Below are positions 53,601 to 64,000 of a stretch of 64,000 bases of DNA, one piece after another (position 1 is the stretch's first letter; each line of letters opens with the position of its first letter). The stretch spans positions 5,891,501 to 5,955,500 of the forward strand of contig NZ_CP031168.1 in NCBI RefSeq assembly GCF_022354825.1, given 5' to 3'. The notes under the pieces are model-generated. The model was not told the origin of the DNA and ran no database searches. It worked only from the letters and a program-made list of their open reading frames with translations. The DNA comes from Paenibacillus sp. H1-7. Lineage in GTDB: Bacteria > Bacillota > Bacilli > Paenibacillales > NBRC-103111. Made by a program: the position numbers and the translations under genes.

Positions 53601-53753
53601 TCAGGACTGCTGCTGTCTCGTATCCGCCTGATTTGCGCGTTCTACCGCCTCTAGATCGTTTTCATCAGCCATTTCCGCACTGTAATCGACATCTTCGTTC
53701 TTGGCGATAGGGAGCTTGCGATTTTTTTGCAACGATTGTTGTTTATTCTTCAT
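53601..53753 (-). CDS. yfhD: YfhD family small protein
   Basis: A 50-residue hydrophilic protein. KLPIAKNEDVDYSAEMADEN and DLEAVERANQAD match the YfhD pattern (KLPVAK...DVE.S.ELADE.D..A..RA..AD). Its function is unknown; it is linked to spore-forming Bacillales. AGGAGT lies 8 nt before ATG 53753. A GCATA box with GGACAATA 16 nt further on lies upstream and loosely resembles a forespore (SigF/SigG) promoter, but the match is weak. Confidence 0.8.
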   Translation of the reverse strand: MKNKQQSLQKNRKLPIAKNEDVDYSAEMADENDLEAVERANQADTRQQQS

Positions 53754-53854
53754 CCGTGGTCACTCCTCGTCAATAGGTTGAGTAAAACGCTCCTTCTATT
53801 GTCCGCAAAAGGGATGAGAATATGCGCTTGTAGCGTAACCCACAAATTGCACAA

Positions 53855-53900
53855 GAAAAAAAGCACACCGACAAGGGAAGCTTCCCTGTGTCAGATGTGC
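53855..53900 (-). terminator. Terminator after dnaJ
   Basis: Long minus-strand hairpin GCACATCTGACACAGGGAAG / CTTCCCTTGTCGGTGTGC followed by T7, 42 nt past the dnaJ stop. It closes the heat-shock operon. Confidence 0.9.
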
Positions 53901-53941
53901 CTCTAATCGATATGTGCTATTCATCTAGCCATAACGAATGA

Positions 53942-55063
53942 TTAATCGCCCAAAAACGCTTTTTTCATCCGCTCGAAGATGGACTGCTGCTGTTCGTGCG
54001 TATTTTCACCGCTCAAACGGGAGAACTCGCGCAGCAATTCCTTTTGTTCCTCGTTCATATTCGTCGGCGTCACGACAACGACCTTCACGTGCTGATCTCC
54101 TTGCCCGTAACCTCTCAGACGCGGCACGCCTTTCCCTTTTAAGCGGAAATACGTATCGGTTTGAGTGCCGGCAGGAATTTTCAGTTTGACCTTCTCGGTC
54201 AAAGTCGGTATTTCGATCTCGTCGCCCAATGCCGCTTGAGCGAACGTTAAAGGAATTTCACAGTAAATATCGTCGCCTTCACGTTCGAAGAAGTCATGCG
54301 GCTTCACCCGGATAACTACGTACAGATCGCCGGACGGACCTCCGCGCGTTCCCGATTCCCCTTCGCCGGAAACGCGAAGCTGTGCCCCATCGTCGACACC
54401 TGCAGGAATGTTCAAATGAATCGTGCGCTGCTTCTTTACTTTCCCCGAGCCATGGCACGTTCCGCACTTCTCCTTGATCGTTACCCCTTGACCGCCGCAA
54501 GTCGAACAAACGCGCCGGTTGACGATACGTCCGAAGGCGGTGTTCTGGACGACTTCCTGCTGGCCCGTACCCTTACACGTCGTACACGTTTCAGGCTTCG
54601 TACCAGGCTTGGCGCCGTTGCCGTGACATGTATCGCACGTTTCCGTACGCGGAATGTGAATATCGGTTTCTTTGCCGAATACGGCTTCCTTGAATTCGAT
54701 AGTCAGAGTATACTGCAAATCGTTGCCGCGTTGTGGAGCATTCGGGTTGCGGCGCTGCCCCTGACCGCCGAAAAACATATCGAACAAGTCGCCGAAGCCG
54801 CCGAAATCGGCATTGCCTCCGAAGCCGCCGCCCATACCTTGATTCGGGTCTACATGACCGAAACGGTCGTACTGGGCTTTCTTCTGATCGTCGCTTAGCA
54901 CATCATAGGCTTCTTTGGCCTCTTTGAACTTCTGCTCGGCATCGTCGGCTTTATTCACGTCCGGATGATATTGACGAGCCATTTGACGGTATGCTTTCTT
55001 GATATCATCCTGCGATGCATCCTTGCCTACCCCGAGTACCTCGTAATAATCGCGTTTGCTCAT
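53942..55063 (-). CDS. dnaJ: Chaperone protein DnaJ
   Basis: A 373-residue full-length DnaJ (Hsp40). The J domain covers residues 1-70 with QYHPDVNK (HPD motif), followed by a Gly/Phe-rich region ([17 protein letters not shown], ~77-95). Four CxxCxGxG zinc motifs ([32 protein letters not shown]) and a C-terminal client-binding domain complete it. It stimulates DnaK ATPase. It lies 200 nt downstream of dnaK with a hairpin between them. Confidence 0.98.
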   Translation of the reverse strand: MSKRDYYEVLGVGKDASQDDIKKAYRQMARQYHPDVNKADDAEQKFKEAKEAYDVLSDDQKKAQYDRFGHVDPNQGMGGGFGGNADFGGFGDLFDMFFGGQGQRRNPNAPQRGNDLQYTLTIEFKEAVFGKETDIHIPRTETCDTCHGNGAKPGTKPETCTTCKGTGQQEVVQNTAFGRIVNRRVCSTCGGQGVTIKEKCGTCHGSGKVKKQRTIHLNIPAGVDDGAQLRVSGEGESGTRGGPSGDLYVVIRVKPHDFFEREGDDIYCEIPLTFAQAALGDEIEIPTLTEKVKLKIPAGTQTDTYFRLKGKGVPRLRGYGQGDQHVKVVVVTPTNMNEEQKELLREFSRLSGENTHEQQQSIFERMKKAFLGD

Positions 55064-55209
55064 TGTTCCACTCCCATTCTTAAAGCCGATAAAAAAGTGC
55101 CCCGAAAGGGAAGCTAATTGCCTTTAGCCGCCCAAATCTCGGGATTTCCCCGCTCTATAGAAATGCCAAGCCGGTAAAAGCTTAGCAATTCCTATACAAC
55201 ATAGGGAAA

Positions 55210-55234
55210 GTCAAAGCCGGCGAGCGGCTTTGAC
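55210..55234. repeat. Hairpin between dnaK and dnaJ
   Basis: Perfect GTCAAAGCC/GGCTTTGAC stem with a 7-nt loop, 31 nt past the dnaK stop. The following bases on the minus strand are TTTCCC, so termination would be partial. It may stabilise the dnaK message or lower dnaJ expression. Confidence 0.55.
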
Positions 55235-55265
55235 CTGTCATTTCACTATAAAAGTTCAGGCTGGA

Positions 55266-57146
<1,881 letters not shown>

Positions 57147-57203
57147 TCATTTTGTTGTGTTGTAGTGAATCATAATCCAGGAAGATTGCAATAGCAGCAA
57201 ATA

Positions 57204-57770
57204 CTAGGAGCTGACTTTAACCATCGCTGGGCGCAGTACTTTATCTTTAAGAAGGTAGCCCTTCTGAACTTCTTCTACGACGATTCCTTCACCATGCTCT
57301 TCGGATTCCACCTGCATGATCGCTTGATGGAATTCCGGATTGAACGGCTGGCCTACCGCGTTCATCGCCTGCAGACCTTCGTTCGCTAACACTTGATCGA
57401 GTTGACGGAAAATCATATCGACGCCCTTCAGGAGCGCATCGTAATCTTTACTGTCTTTACCCGCGGCGAGCGCACGCTCGAAGTTGTCCACTACCGGCAG
57501 AAGCTGCTCGATCACCTTCAAGGAAGCGTATTTGGCGAATTCCTCTTTCTCCTGACGAGTGCGTCTTCTGAAGTTGTCAAAATCCGCTTGAGCCCGCAGG
57601 TAACGTTGATGGTTGTCATCCGCTTGCTTGCGAAGCTCCTCCAGTTCAGGGGATTGAGCTGCCGATTCTGCTGCTTCCGTGGTTTCCTCATTGGCTTCTG
57701 TATATGTAGCGTCAGCTTGAACCTCGCTCTCCGCTTGACCTTCAACAGGGTTCTTTTGTTCAGTACTCAT
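57204..57770 (-). CDS. grpE: Nucleotide exchange factor GrpE
   Basis: A 188-residue GrpE. An acidic, disordered N-terminus (~1-50) leads into a long coiled coil (SPELEELRKQADDNHQRYLR). The beta domain has FNPEFHQAIMQVES and VVEEVQKGYLLKDKVLRPA. It swaps ADP for ATP on DnaK. The start 57770 follows AAGGAGGTG by 9 nt; an upstream GTG (57782) overlaps the ribosome site. A possible extra promoter (CTTACA, 16 nt, TACAAT) lies in the 117-nt gap after the chaperonin gene. Confidence 0.97.
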   Translation of the reverse strand: MSTEQKNPVEGQAESEVQADATYTEANEETTEAAESAAQSPELEELRKQADDNHQRYLRAQADFDNFRRRTRQEKEEFAKYASLKVIEQLLPVVDNFERALAAGKDSKDYDALLKGVDMIFRQLDQVLANEGLQAMNAVGQPFNPEFHQAIMQVESEEHGEGIVVEEVQKGYLLKDKVLRPAMVKVSS

Positions 57771-57887
57771 TGTGTGTGTCACCTCCTTGACCTAATCCGC
57801 ATAGTATCAAATCTATTGTAACCATCCGATATGCAATGTAAGCAGTACGGACAGGCTTGCATCATGCATCATGTGACGGAGGCCGGC

Positions 57888-59429
57888 TTACTCCTCCGTG
57901 CGGAGCTGCTTCATCTTGATGACCGTATGAATCCGCAGCACCGCGGCGGCTACCTCGCCCGCTGCCTGGAGCGCATGCAGCTTCACCTGGGTAGGATCCA
58001 CGACGCCGTGCTCCAGCATATTGACCACCGCACCGGTATCGCAATCGATTCCGAGCGAATCGGTGCCGGTGTTAATCTGCGCCGCCTTCACTTCCTCGAC
58101 CTTTTCGAGCGGATTGTAGCCTGCGTTCACGACGATTTGCGCGAGCGGCTTGCGCAGCGCCTGGGCTACGGCCGCTACGCCGAAGCCCTCCATCCCCTGG
58201 ATCGTCTCACGCAGACGATCCAGATCATAGGCGGCGGCCATCTCGGCCGAGCCGCCGCCGGGCAAGCACCCGCCGCGCAGCGCAGCCTGCACGGCGGAAG
58301 CCGCATCCTTGGCGATGCGCAGCCGCTCGCCAACGACCTCGCTCGTGCTGGCGCCTACGACGATCGTCACCTGCGTCCGCCCTTTGCCTTCGGCCATACG
58401 GACGCATTCAAGGCGATCGTCGTACGATACGCGCCCAGCGAAGCCGAGATAGCCTGCCAGCTCCGAGGCAGGCTTGCGCAGCCCGCTGCGGCGTATCGGC
58501 CGCGCGCCGGTGTATTCGCACACGAGCCGGAGGTCGTGGCGCGGTACTCTCTGCACGACCATGATGCCATGGTCGGTGCAAAACTGCTCGGCGTCCGCGT
58601 TCACTCCGCGGTCGGCGATGATAAGGCCGACCTGGAGCTCGACGAGCTTCTCCAGCGACTTGCGGAACTGTTCCTTCAGCTGCATCTGCTTCTGGAAGCC
58701 GGCCTCCGTCATGAGCGCTTCATCGTCAACCGTTTCCGGCTCGAATGCATCCTGAAAGACCAGGACGGACGCCGCATCCGGCGGAAAGTCAAGCTGCGCG
58801 TTGACAGGCTTCTTCTGTATGAGCAGGCCGGGCCAAACCTCGCTTATCGCTCTGCTGTGCGATATGACTACATCGGAGAAGCGGAAATTTTCCTCCTGCA
58901 GCTTGTGAACGCCAAGCCGCTTCACCCCTTCGAGTATCAGCTCCGCCAAATCCGAATGCTCGCGGCCCGCGATATACCCGATCCGGTACAGCAGCGGATC
59001 CTTCAAGCCTTCCATGCGGCGGCTCCGTTCGGCAAGCGACGACAGAGCGGCTTGAACGCCCAGCTGGATGCCCTTGACCACCTTCGCTACCGGCACGCCG
59101 CGCGTAACCTGGGCCACCCCTTCGGCTACAAGCGCACCCGCCAGCACCGTGGCGGTCGTCGTTCCGTCGCCGACCTGCTGCTGCTGGGAGCGCGCCACCT
59201 GAATCAATAAGCGGGCGGCGGGATGGGTCACGTCCATTTTTTCAAGAATTGTGACCCCGTCATTCGTAATAATGACTTCGCCTTGGCCGCCGACCAGCAT
59301 CGTGTCGAGTCCTTTGGGCCCTAGCGTGCCTTCTACAGCCGAACAAATCGCACGGATCGCTCCCGCATTGTTCAATAAAGTAGCATACGTATCGTCGCCC
59401 TCGTTCGTGACAGGTTTCATTTGGCTCAT
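57888..59429 (-). CDS. Group III (archaeal-like) chaperonin in the dnaK operon
   Basis: A 513-residue chaperonin of thermosome/CCT type, not Gro[13 protein letters not shown] (35-45), [19 protein letters not shown] (54-72) and [13 protein letters not shown] (86-98) are group II-style nucleotide motifs. The catalytic Asp residues would be 57, 88 and 375. [10 protein letters not shown] (389-398) and [11 protein letters not shown] (459-469) complete the equatorial domain. Archaeal-like chaperonins of this sort (group III) are described from some Firmicutes, notably Carboxydothermus, often in the dnaK operon. They fold proteins with a built-in lid and no GroES. Its ATG overlaps the hrcA stop by 4 nt, so it should be co-expressed under CIRCE control. 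Confidence 0.92.
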   Translation of the reverse strand: MSQMKPVTNEGDDTYATLLNNAGAIRAICSAVEGTLGPKGLDTMLVGGQGEVIITNDGVTILEKMDVTHPAARLLIQVARSQQQQVGDGTTTATVLAGALVAEGVAQVTRGVPVAKVVKGIQLGVQAALSSLAERSRRMEGLKDPLLYRIGYIAGREHSDLAELILEGVKRLGVHKLQEENFRFSDVVISHSRAISEVWPGLLIQKKPVNAQLDFPPDAASVLVFQDAFEPETVDDEALMTEAGFQKQMQLKEQFRKSLEKLVELQVGLIIADRGVNADAEQFCTDHGIMVVQRVPRHDLRLVCEYTGARPIRRSGLRKPASELAGYLGFAGRVSYDDRLECVRMAEGKGRTQVTIVVGASTSEVVGERLRIAKDAASAVQAALRGGCLPGGGSAEMAAAYDLDRLRETIQGMEGFGVAAVAQALRKPLAQIVVNAGYNPLEKVEEVKAAQINTGTDSLGIDCDTGAVVNMLEHGVVDPTQVKLHALQAAGEVAAAVLRIHTVIKMKQLRTEE

Positions 59430-60454
59430 TTGTACCAGCGCTCCAGCATTGTCGTCATATCCTTGGACAGATGATTGAGCAAATTGATCACTTTGCCGTA
59501 GTCCATCCGAGTCGGTCCGAGAATCCCTATCGTCCCGAGATGCTTACCGTCGAACGAATAGGAAGCGGTGATCAGACTGCAGTTATTGATTGCTTCGACC
59601 GTATTCTCGCTGCCGATCTTCACCTGGATGCCTGCCGAGGCTCCGGTAATGATCTTGGCCAGCATCGGAGCTTCCGCCAGCAAATCGAGAATGTTTTTGA
59701 CCTTCTCCATATCCTGAAATTCCGGCTGCGTCAGCATATTGGTCGTTCCGCTCAAGAAAATGCGGTCTTCCTCGCTCTGATCGACGACCCCGTTCAGCAT
59801 CATCATCAGCTCTTCGTAGCCTGAAACGTAGCTCCGCATTTCTTCGCCGATCTCGGTGAACAGCTTCGATTTGAATTGCAGCAGTGGCACGTTGGCGAGG
59901 CGCGCATTCAAAAGATTGACGACCTTCTCGATCTCGGACATCGGCACGCCTTCCGGGATCGTTACCGTCTTGTTCTCCACGTGGCCGGTATTCGTTACGA
60001 TAATGGCAACCGCCGTCCGCTCATTCAGCGGAACGATCTGCAAATGCCGCAGCGTCGTATTGAACATTTCCGGCTTCATGACGATCGATGTATAGTTAGT
60101 GAGATTGGACAGCATCATCGCAACGTGCTGTATGACCTGCTCCATCTCCTGCATTTTACCTGCGAAAAAAGATTTTAAAGCCTCCACCTCATGCTGCGCA
60201 AGGCTGCCGCCGAAGGTGATCAGATGATCGACATAGTACCGGTATCCTTTATGAGACGGGATCCGTCCGGCGGACGTATGCGGCTGCTCCAGATAGCCCA
60301 TCTCCTCCAAATCGGACATCTCGTTCCGAATGGTGGCAGGGCTGAATCCCACATTGCCGCGCTTGGATATGCTGCGGGAGCCTACCGGCTCTGCTGAACG
60401 AATATAATCATCTACGATGGCACTCAAAATATGGCGTTGGCGTTCGGTCAACAT
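59426..60454 (-). CDS. hrcA: Heat-inducible transcription repressor HrcA
   Basis: A 342-residue repressor. An N-terminal winged helix ([40 protein letters not shown]) is followed by a GAF-like domain. HrcA dimers bind CIRCE, and GroE normally helps refold it. The start 60454 follows GGGAGGG; a longer open frame (from 60574) has no ribosome site. The message has a leader of ~190 nt after CIRCE. It is the first gene of the heat-shock operon; the chaperonin start overlaps its stop. Confidence 0.97.
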   Translation of the reverse strand: MLTERQRHILSAIVDDYIRSAEPVGSRSISKRGNVGFSPATIRNEMSDLEEMGYLEQPHTSAGRIPSHKGYRYYVDHLITFGGSLAQHEVEALKSFFAGKMQEMEQVIQHVAMMLSNLTNYTSIVMKPEMFNTTLRHLQIVPLNERTAVAIIVTNTGHVENKTVTIPEGVPMSEIEKVVNLLNARLANVPLLQFKSKLFTEIGEEMRSYVSGYEELMMMLNGVVDQSEEDRIFLSGTTNMLTQPEFQDMEKVKNILDLLAEAPMLAKIITGASAGIQVKIGSENTVEAINNCSLITASYSFDGKHLGTIGILGPTRMDYGKVINLLNHLSKDMTTMLERWYK

Positions 60455-60643
60455 ATTCAACCCTCCCAAACATTTTCGATACGGTATTGCCGTTGTCCAT
60501 TCATTGCTATAGTTACTGGGCGGAAGCTGCAACCGGGCAGATTTCCCGGTGACCTCCCACCCAACCTTTGTCAAAGCCGATCATGTCAAGAAACATCCTT
60601 TGCTGTCGCAAAAAGACGGGATCCTGCATTTTCCATTCCGTCG

Positions 60644-60670
60644 TTAGCACTCCAATCTGTCGAGTGCTAA
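60644..60670. promoter_or_regulatory. CIRCE element (HrcA operator)
   Basis: TTAGCACTC-N9-GAGTGCTAA, a perfect match to the CIRCE consensus. It lies 190 nt upstream of hrcA and just downstream of a minus-strand TATGAT -10-like box. Confidence 0.98.
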
Positions 60671-60679
60671 ATCATAATA

Positions 60680-60705
60680 CAAAAATAACAGACCCGAAGG
60701 TCTGT
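60680..60705 (-). terminator. Terminator after the GNAT gene
   Basis: ACAGACC/GGTCTGT stem with a UUCG-type tetraloop followed by TATTTTT on the minus strand, 7 nt past the GNAT stop and directly upstream of the hrcA promoter. Confidence 0.9.
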
Positions 60706-60711
60706 GTCAAG

Positions 60712-61173
60712 TCAATCCAACCGCTTCAAAACGGCTATTTCATCGCAGCAATGCTGCTTTTTGCAATGAATACAGTCCCGCCATACCTTCTCGGGAAAAA
60801 TCTCTTTTTGCACAACGGTAAATCCGTTCCGTTCAAAGAAGGCGACTTCATACGTCAACGCCATTACCTTGGGGATTTCCTGCCGTCTCGCTTCTTCCAC
60901 CAATGCGCTGACAATTGCTTTGCCGATGCCTTGCCCTTTATATCCTGCCGTGACTCCCAGTGAACGAATCTCGACCAAATCCTGCCCTAAGCGGGTCAAC
61001 GATCCGCAGCCGACCAGGCGGTCTTCTATAACAGCCACAACAAAGGTGTCAATCTGCGACGCCAGCGTCTCGCGCGACCTCGGCAGCATGATCCCCTGCT
61101 CCGCATATCCTTGTATAATATCATATAATGTATCAATGTCTTGTTCCGTCGCATTTCTGCATGTGACTGCCAT
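60712..61173 (-). CDS. GNAT N-acetyltransferase, ArgA-like
   Basis: A 153-residue GNAT protein. Acetyl-CoA motif A reads IRSLGVTAGYKGQGIGKAIV. The start MAVTCRNATEQDIDTLYDII and the tail FPEKVWRDCIHCKKQHCCDE match the short N-acetylglutamate-synthase-like group, with four cysteines near the end. A role in arginine synthesis is possible but not shown by context. The start 61173 follows GGTGGG by 6 nt; upstream open frame has no ribosome site. Confidence 0.88.
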   Translation of the reverse strand: MAVTCRNATEQDIDTLYDIIQGYAEQGIMLPRSRETLASQIDTFVVAVIEDRLVGCGSLTRLGQDLVEIRSLGVTAGYKGQGIGKAIVSALVEEARRQEIPKVMALTYEVAFFERNGFTVVQKEIFPEKVWRDCIHCKKQHCCDEIAVLKRLD

Positions 61174-61295
61174 AGAAAACCCACCATTCGTAGTAAAAAT
61201 TCGATATGAATAAATATACAACAAGACGTATAAAAAATTCAATAAGAAAAATATACGTAAGCTCGCCTCAGACAAGCCTAGATAGCCTTCTATAA

Positions 61296-61361
61296 TAAAA
61301 CTCCCCTCCGATATCCGAATACCTCAGAATGTACTGTGGTTTTCACGATTCGAAGGGGAAT
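61296..61361 (-). terminator. Probable terminator after hemW
   Basis: Imperfect minus-strand hairpin pairing TTCCCCTTCGAAT with ATTCGGATATCGGAGGGGAG, followed by TTTTATT, starting 14 nt past the hemW stop. Confidence 0.5.
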
Positions 61362-61374
61362 GTTCCGCCTATAA

Positions 61375-62550
61375 TTAGCTGACGCTTGCCTGCTCCAGCC
61401 CGCCCAAAAATTCGCCGAACACCTCGTTGCCGAGCAGAACGCCCTGCTCCGACAACCGGTACCCGTCCGCTGTTTTTTCCAACAGCTTCTGACTTAAGAG
61501 CTTATTCAGTACGGAGCCGAAGACGGATTCCAGCTCGCGTTGAAATTGCGTGTAGAAATCCGCACTCCTCACGCCCTTCAGCAGTCTCAGGCCTACCATC
61601 ATAAAGTCTTCCATCGCATCCTGCTCGCTCACTTCATGCTTTTCAAGAATCGGAAGCCCTGTGCGGGTAGCGTCGATATACGGCTGCACGCCTTTAATAT
61701 TGATGTGACGTATGCCGCGGGTATACCCGTGAGCGCCAGCCCCGATGCCGTAATAGCTCCGGTTCAGCCAATACATGCTGTTATGCCGGCTCTCGAAGCC
61801 GGGCTTGGCGAAGTTGCTGATTTCATACTGGGTATATCCTGCATCCTTCAGCCTGTTCATAATGAGCAGGAACATGTCCAGCTCCTCGTCCTCCTCGGGG
61901 AGGGGCAGCTGATTTTTCTGATACAGCGTATGGAAGAGCGTATTCTCCTCCACCTTCAAGCTGTAGATGGAGTAATGCGGCAAATCCAGGGCCAGCGCCT
62001 TATCCAGCGAATCGTTCATCGTCGCGACGGTTTGCTTCGGCAGACCGAACATCAGGTCGATGGACATATTCGTGAAACCGACCTTGCGGGCATTTTCCAG
62101 ACTGCGGTATACGTCGTCCGTATTATGAATGCGGCCGATGCCCTCTAGCAGCGCATTATCGAACGACTGAACACCGAAGCTGATCCGGTTGACGCCGCCT
62201 TCCTTCATCGCCTGCAGCTTCTCCAAATCGGTTGTGCCGGGGTTCGCCTCCATCGTGAACTCGATGTTTGGCGCCTGATCCGGGAAATACGTCTTCACCC
62301 GCCGCAAAAAGCTTTCCATCTGGTCCGGCAGCAGCACCGTCGGAGTTCCGCCGCCTACAAAGATCGTCTCGATCTGCCGCGGAGGCACCAGAGTCGCCGT
62401 CTGCTCCATCTCCCGCTCCAGTGCGTCGAGATAGTCCATCACCGGCTGCCCCTTCAATACATAGGAATTAAAATCGCAATAGTGGCATTTATTCGTGCAA
62501 AACGGAATGTGGATATAAACCGCCTGAGGCGTTTCGTGCCTTTGAATCAT
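61375..62550 (-). CDS. hemW: Radical SAM heme chaperone HemW
   Basis: A 391-residue HemN-like radical-SAM protein. The cluster motif is CTNKCHYC (Cys18, Cys22, Cys25) without the extra N-terminal trip-wire of true HemN, which points to HemW, a heme-binding chaperone. FVGGGTPTVL, SFGVQSFDN and GIGAGAHGYTR are conserved. The start 62550 follows AAAGGAGGAG. lepA lies directly upstream, the same order as in B. subtilis. Confidence 0.95.
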   Translation of the reverse strand: MIQRHETPQAVYIHIPFCTNKCHYCDFNSYVLKGQPVMDYLDALEREMEQTATLVPPRQIETIFVGGGTPTVLLPDQMESFLRRVKTYFPDQAPNIEFTMEANPGTTDLEKLQAMKEGGVNRISFGVQSFDNALLEGIGRIHNTDDVYRSLENARKVGFTNMSIDLMFGLPKQTVATMNDSLDKALALDLPHYSIYSLKVEENTLFHTLYQKNQLPLPEEDEELDMFLLIMNRLKDAGYTQYEISNFAKPGFESRHNSMYWLNRSYYGIGAGAHGYTRGIRHINIKGVQPYIDATRTGLPILEKHEVSEQDAMEDFMMVGLRLLKGVRSADFYTQFQRELESVFGSVLNKLLSQKLLEKTADGYRLSEQGVLLGNEVFGEFLGGLEQASVS

Positions 62551-62581
62551 CGTTATTCTCCTCCTTTCCTTCTTCTTAATG

Positions 62582-62614
62582 CAAAAGCAGATGCGCTTGC
62601 TTGGGCGCACCTGC
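62582..62614 (-). terminator. Terminator between lepA and hemW
   Basis: GCAGGTGCGC/GCGCATCTGC stem (one mismatch) with 8-nt loop followed by TTTTGC, 12 nt past the lepA stop. The short T-run suggests partial read-through into hemW. Confidence 0.7.
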
Positions 62615-62625
62615 CTCGCTCTCAT

Positions 62626-64000
62626 CTATTCGTCGATTCTCAAAACGGCCATGAACGCTTCCTGCGGCACCTCGACGCTGCCGACCTGCTTCATCCGTTT
62701 TTTACCTTCCTTCTGCTTCTCCAGCAGCTTCCGCTTCCTGGAAATGTCACCGCCGTAACATTTGGCGAGTACGTTTTTGCGCATTGCCTTAACGGTTTCA
62801 CGGGAGATGATCTTCTGACCGATCGCCGCCTGAATCGGCACCTCGAACATTTGACGCGGAATAAGATCCTTCAGCTTCTCGCAAATGATTCGGCCTCGGT
62901 TGTAAGAACGATCGCGGTGTACGATGAACGACAAGGCGTCGACCTGCTCTCCGTTCAGCATGATATCCATCTTCACGAGATTGGACCTTCTGTAGCCCGA
63001 CAGCTCGTAATCGAACGATGCGTAGCCTTTGGTGCTCGATTTCAACTGATCGAAGAAGTCGTAGACGATTTCGGACAGAGGAATTTGGTACGTCAGCGTT
63101 ACCCTTGTCGTATCCAAATACTCCATGTTGACGAACTCGCCGCGCTTGCCTTGGCAAAGCTCCATGATCGCCCCAACGTAATCGTTCGGAACAATAATCG
63201 CCGCTTTGACGTACGGCTCTTCTACGAAGTCGATTTTGCCGACCTCGGGGAATAGGGACGGGTTCTCAATCGTGAGAACCTCTCCACTAGTCAAAGTGAC
63301 TTTGAACACAACGCTCGGCGCCGTCGTAATCAGCGGAATATTGAACTCGCGCTCGATCCGCTCCTGAATAACGTCCATATGGAGCAGACCGAGGAAGCCG
63401 CAGCGGAACCCGAAGCCGAGCGCCGTCGATGTCTCAGGCTCCCAGCTAAGCGAAGCATCGTTAAGCTGAAGCTTTTCCAATGCTTCGCGCAGGTCGTTGT
63501 AATCGCTCGTTTCGATTGGATACAATCCGCAGAACACCATAGGGTTGATTTTGCGGTAACCGGGCAGTGCTTCCGGAGCCGGATTTTTCGCATCCGTTAC
63601 CGTATCCCCGACGCGCGTATCGCCGACATTCTTAATTCCCGCTACGATGAAGCCTACGTCGCCGATGTCCAAAGAATCCACGATCGTCATCCGCGGCTTG
63701 AACGCTCCGACCTCGATAACCTCGAACACCTTGTCGGTAGCCATAAATTTGATTTTCGATCCCGAACGGATGGTCCCGTCCAAAACGCGGACGTACACGA
63801 TGACGCCTTTGTAAGGGTCGTAATGAGAGTCGAAAATAAGCGCCTTCAGCGGCTGATCGGGACTGCCTGTCGGAGCCGGCACTCTTTGTACGACCTGCTC
63901 CAGGATTTCCTTGATCCCGATTCCGGCTTTGGCCGAAGCCAATACCGCTTCGCTTGCATCCAGGCCGATAACATCCTCGATCTCCTGCTTTACCCGATCC
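62626..64000 (-). CDS. lepA: Elongation factor 4 (LepA), C-terminal part
   Basis: The last 457 residues of LepA; the frame stays open to the right edge ([25 protein letters not shown]). Domain II ([20 protein letters not shown]), the EF-G-like domains III and V ([29 protein letters not shown]) and the LepA-specific C-terminal domain ([20 protein letters not shown]) are visible. The GTPase domain is mostly outside. LepA acts on stalled or initiating ribosomes. Confidence 0.97.
   Translation of the reverse strand, partial: DRVKQEIEDVIGLDASEAVLASAKAGIGIKEILEQVVQRVPAPTGSPDQPLKALIFDSHYDPYKGVIVYVRVLDGTIRSGSKIKFMATDKVFEVIEVGAFKPRMTIVDSLDIGDVGFIVAGIKNVGDTRVGDTVTDAKNPAPEALPGYRKINPMVFCGLYPIETSDYNDLREALEKLQLNDASLSWEPETSTALGFGFRCGFLGLLHMDVIQERIEREFNIPLITTAPSVVFKVTLTSGEVLTIENPSLFPEVGKIDFVEEPYVKAAIIVPNDYVGAIMELCQGKRGEFVNMEYLDTTRVTLTYQIPLSEIVYDFFDQLKSSTKGYASFDYELSGYRRSNLVKMDIMLNGEQVDALSFIVHRDRSYNRGRIICEKLKDLIPRQMFEVPIQAAIGQKIISRETVKAMRKNVLAKCYGGDISRKRKLLEKQKEGKKRMKQVGSVEVPQEAFMAVLRIDE

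Noticed and set aside
57856-57872. Tandem GCATCAT-like repeat downstream of the chaperonin
   Set aside because: Only two copies and very short; no evidence of a functional repeat or CRISPR.
57831-59210. Plus-strand 459-codon open frame opposite the chaperonin
   Set aside because: It is the antisense shadow of a clear chaperonin gene: biased composition, no domain, and a start outside any promoter.
60540-60580. GGGTGGGAGGTCACCGGG segment in the hrcA leader resembling a T-box antiterminator
   Set aside because: The diagnostic AGGGTGGNACCGCG core is not matched and no terminator hairpin follows.

Overview
The window looks like chromosomal DNA of a low-to-medium GC, spore-forming Firmicute, most likely Paenibacillaceae. 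Gene order follows the Bacillus lepA-hrcA-dnaK-prmA and rpsU-yqfA-phoH-era-recO-dnaG-sigA backbone. The sporulation genes yqfC and yqfD are present, as are the small proteins YqzL and YfhD, and the extracellular enzymes carry the copper-amine-oxidase-like domains common in Paenibacillus. Almost everything is transcribed right to left; the S8 protease and the TetR/oxidoreductase gene are the clear exceptions.

Left part (1-8.2 kb): the end of a probable lytic transglycosylase gene, two small proteins, a cytoplasmic GH15-type glycosidase, ypuI, a secreted subtilisin-like protease, the type B RNase P RNA, the Nif3-like/trmK pair and an unknown membrane protein. Core block (8.2-25.8 kb): sigA, dnaG, yqxD, the PPDK/PEPS regulator ppsR, then the long recO-yqzL-era-cdd-dgkA-ybeY-pgpH-phoH-yqfD-yqfC cluster, floA and nfeD (membrane microdomains), yqeY, rpsU and a HIT hydrolase. 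glyQS and ccpN, which lie between recO and ppsR in B. subtilis, are missing here.

Accessory block (25.9-49 kb): a TetR regulator continuous in frame with an FAD oxidoreductase; a secreted GH26-like enzyme; the recombination/repair set addB-addA-sbcD-sbcC behind a LexA-like box; a pectin-type (CE12) acetylesterase; a MarR regulator near an NTF2-like gene whose promoter is bracketed by two near-identical palindromes; a nitroreductase behind a Fur/PerR-like box; an RlmI-like methyltransferase; deoC and a Nudix hydrolase.

Right part (49-64 kb): mtaB, rsmE, an M50 protease, prmA, two small stress or spore-type genes, then the heat-shock operon hrcA-chaperonin-grpE-dnaK-dnaJ with a perfect CIRCE element, followed by a GNAT acetyltransferase, hemW and lepA (cut by the window edge). 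The most notable gene is the chaperonin between hrcA and grpE. It is not GroEL but an archaeal/eukaryotic-type (group III) chaperonin, joined by a 4-bp overlap to its probable repressor gene and placed in the DnaK operon. I see no rRNA, tRNA, CRISPR array, prophage or complete insertion sequence.
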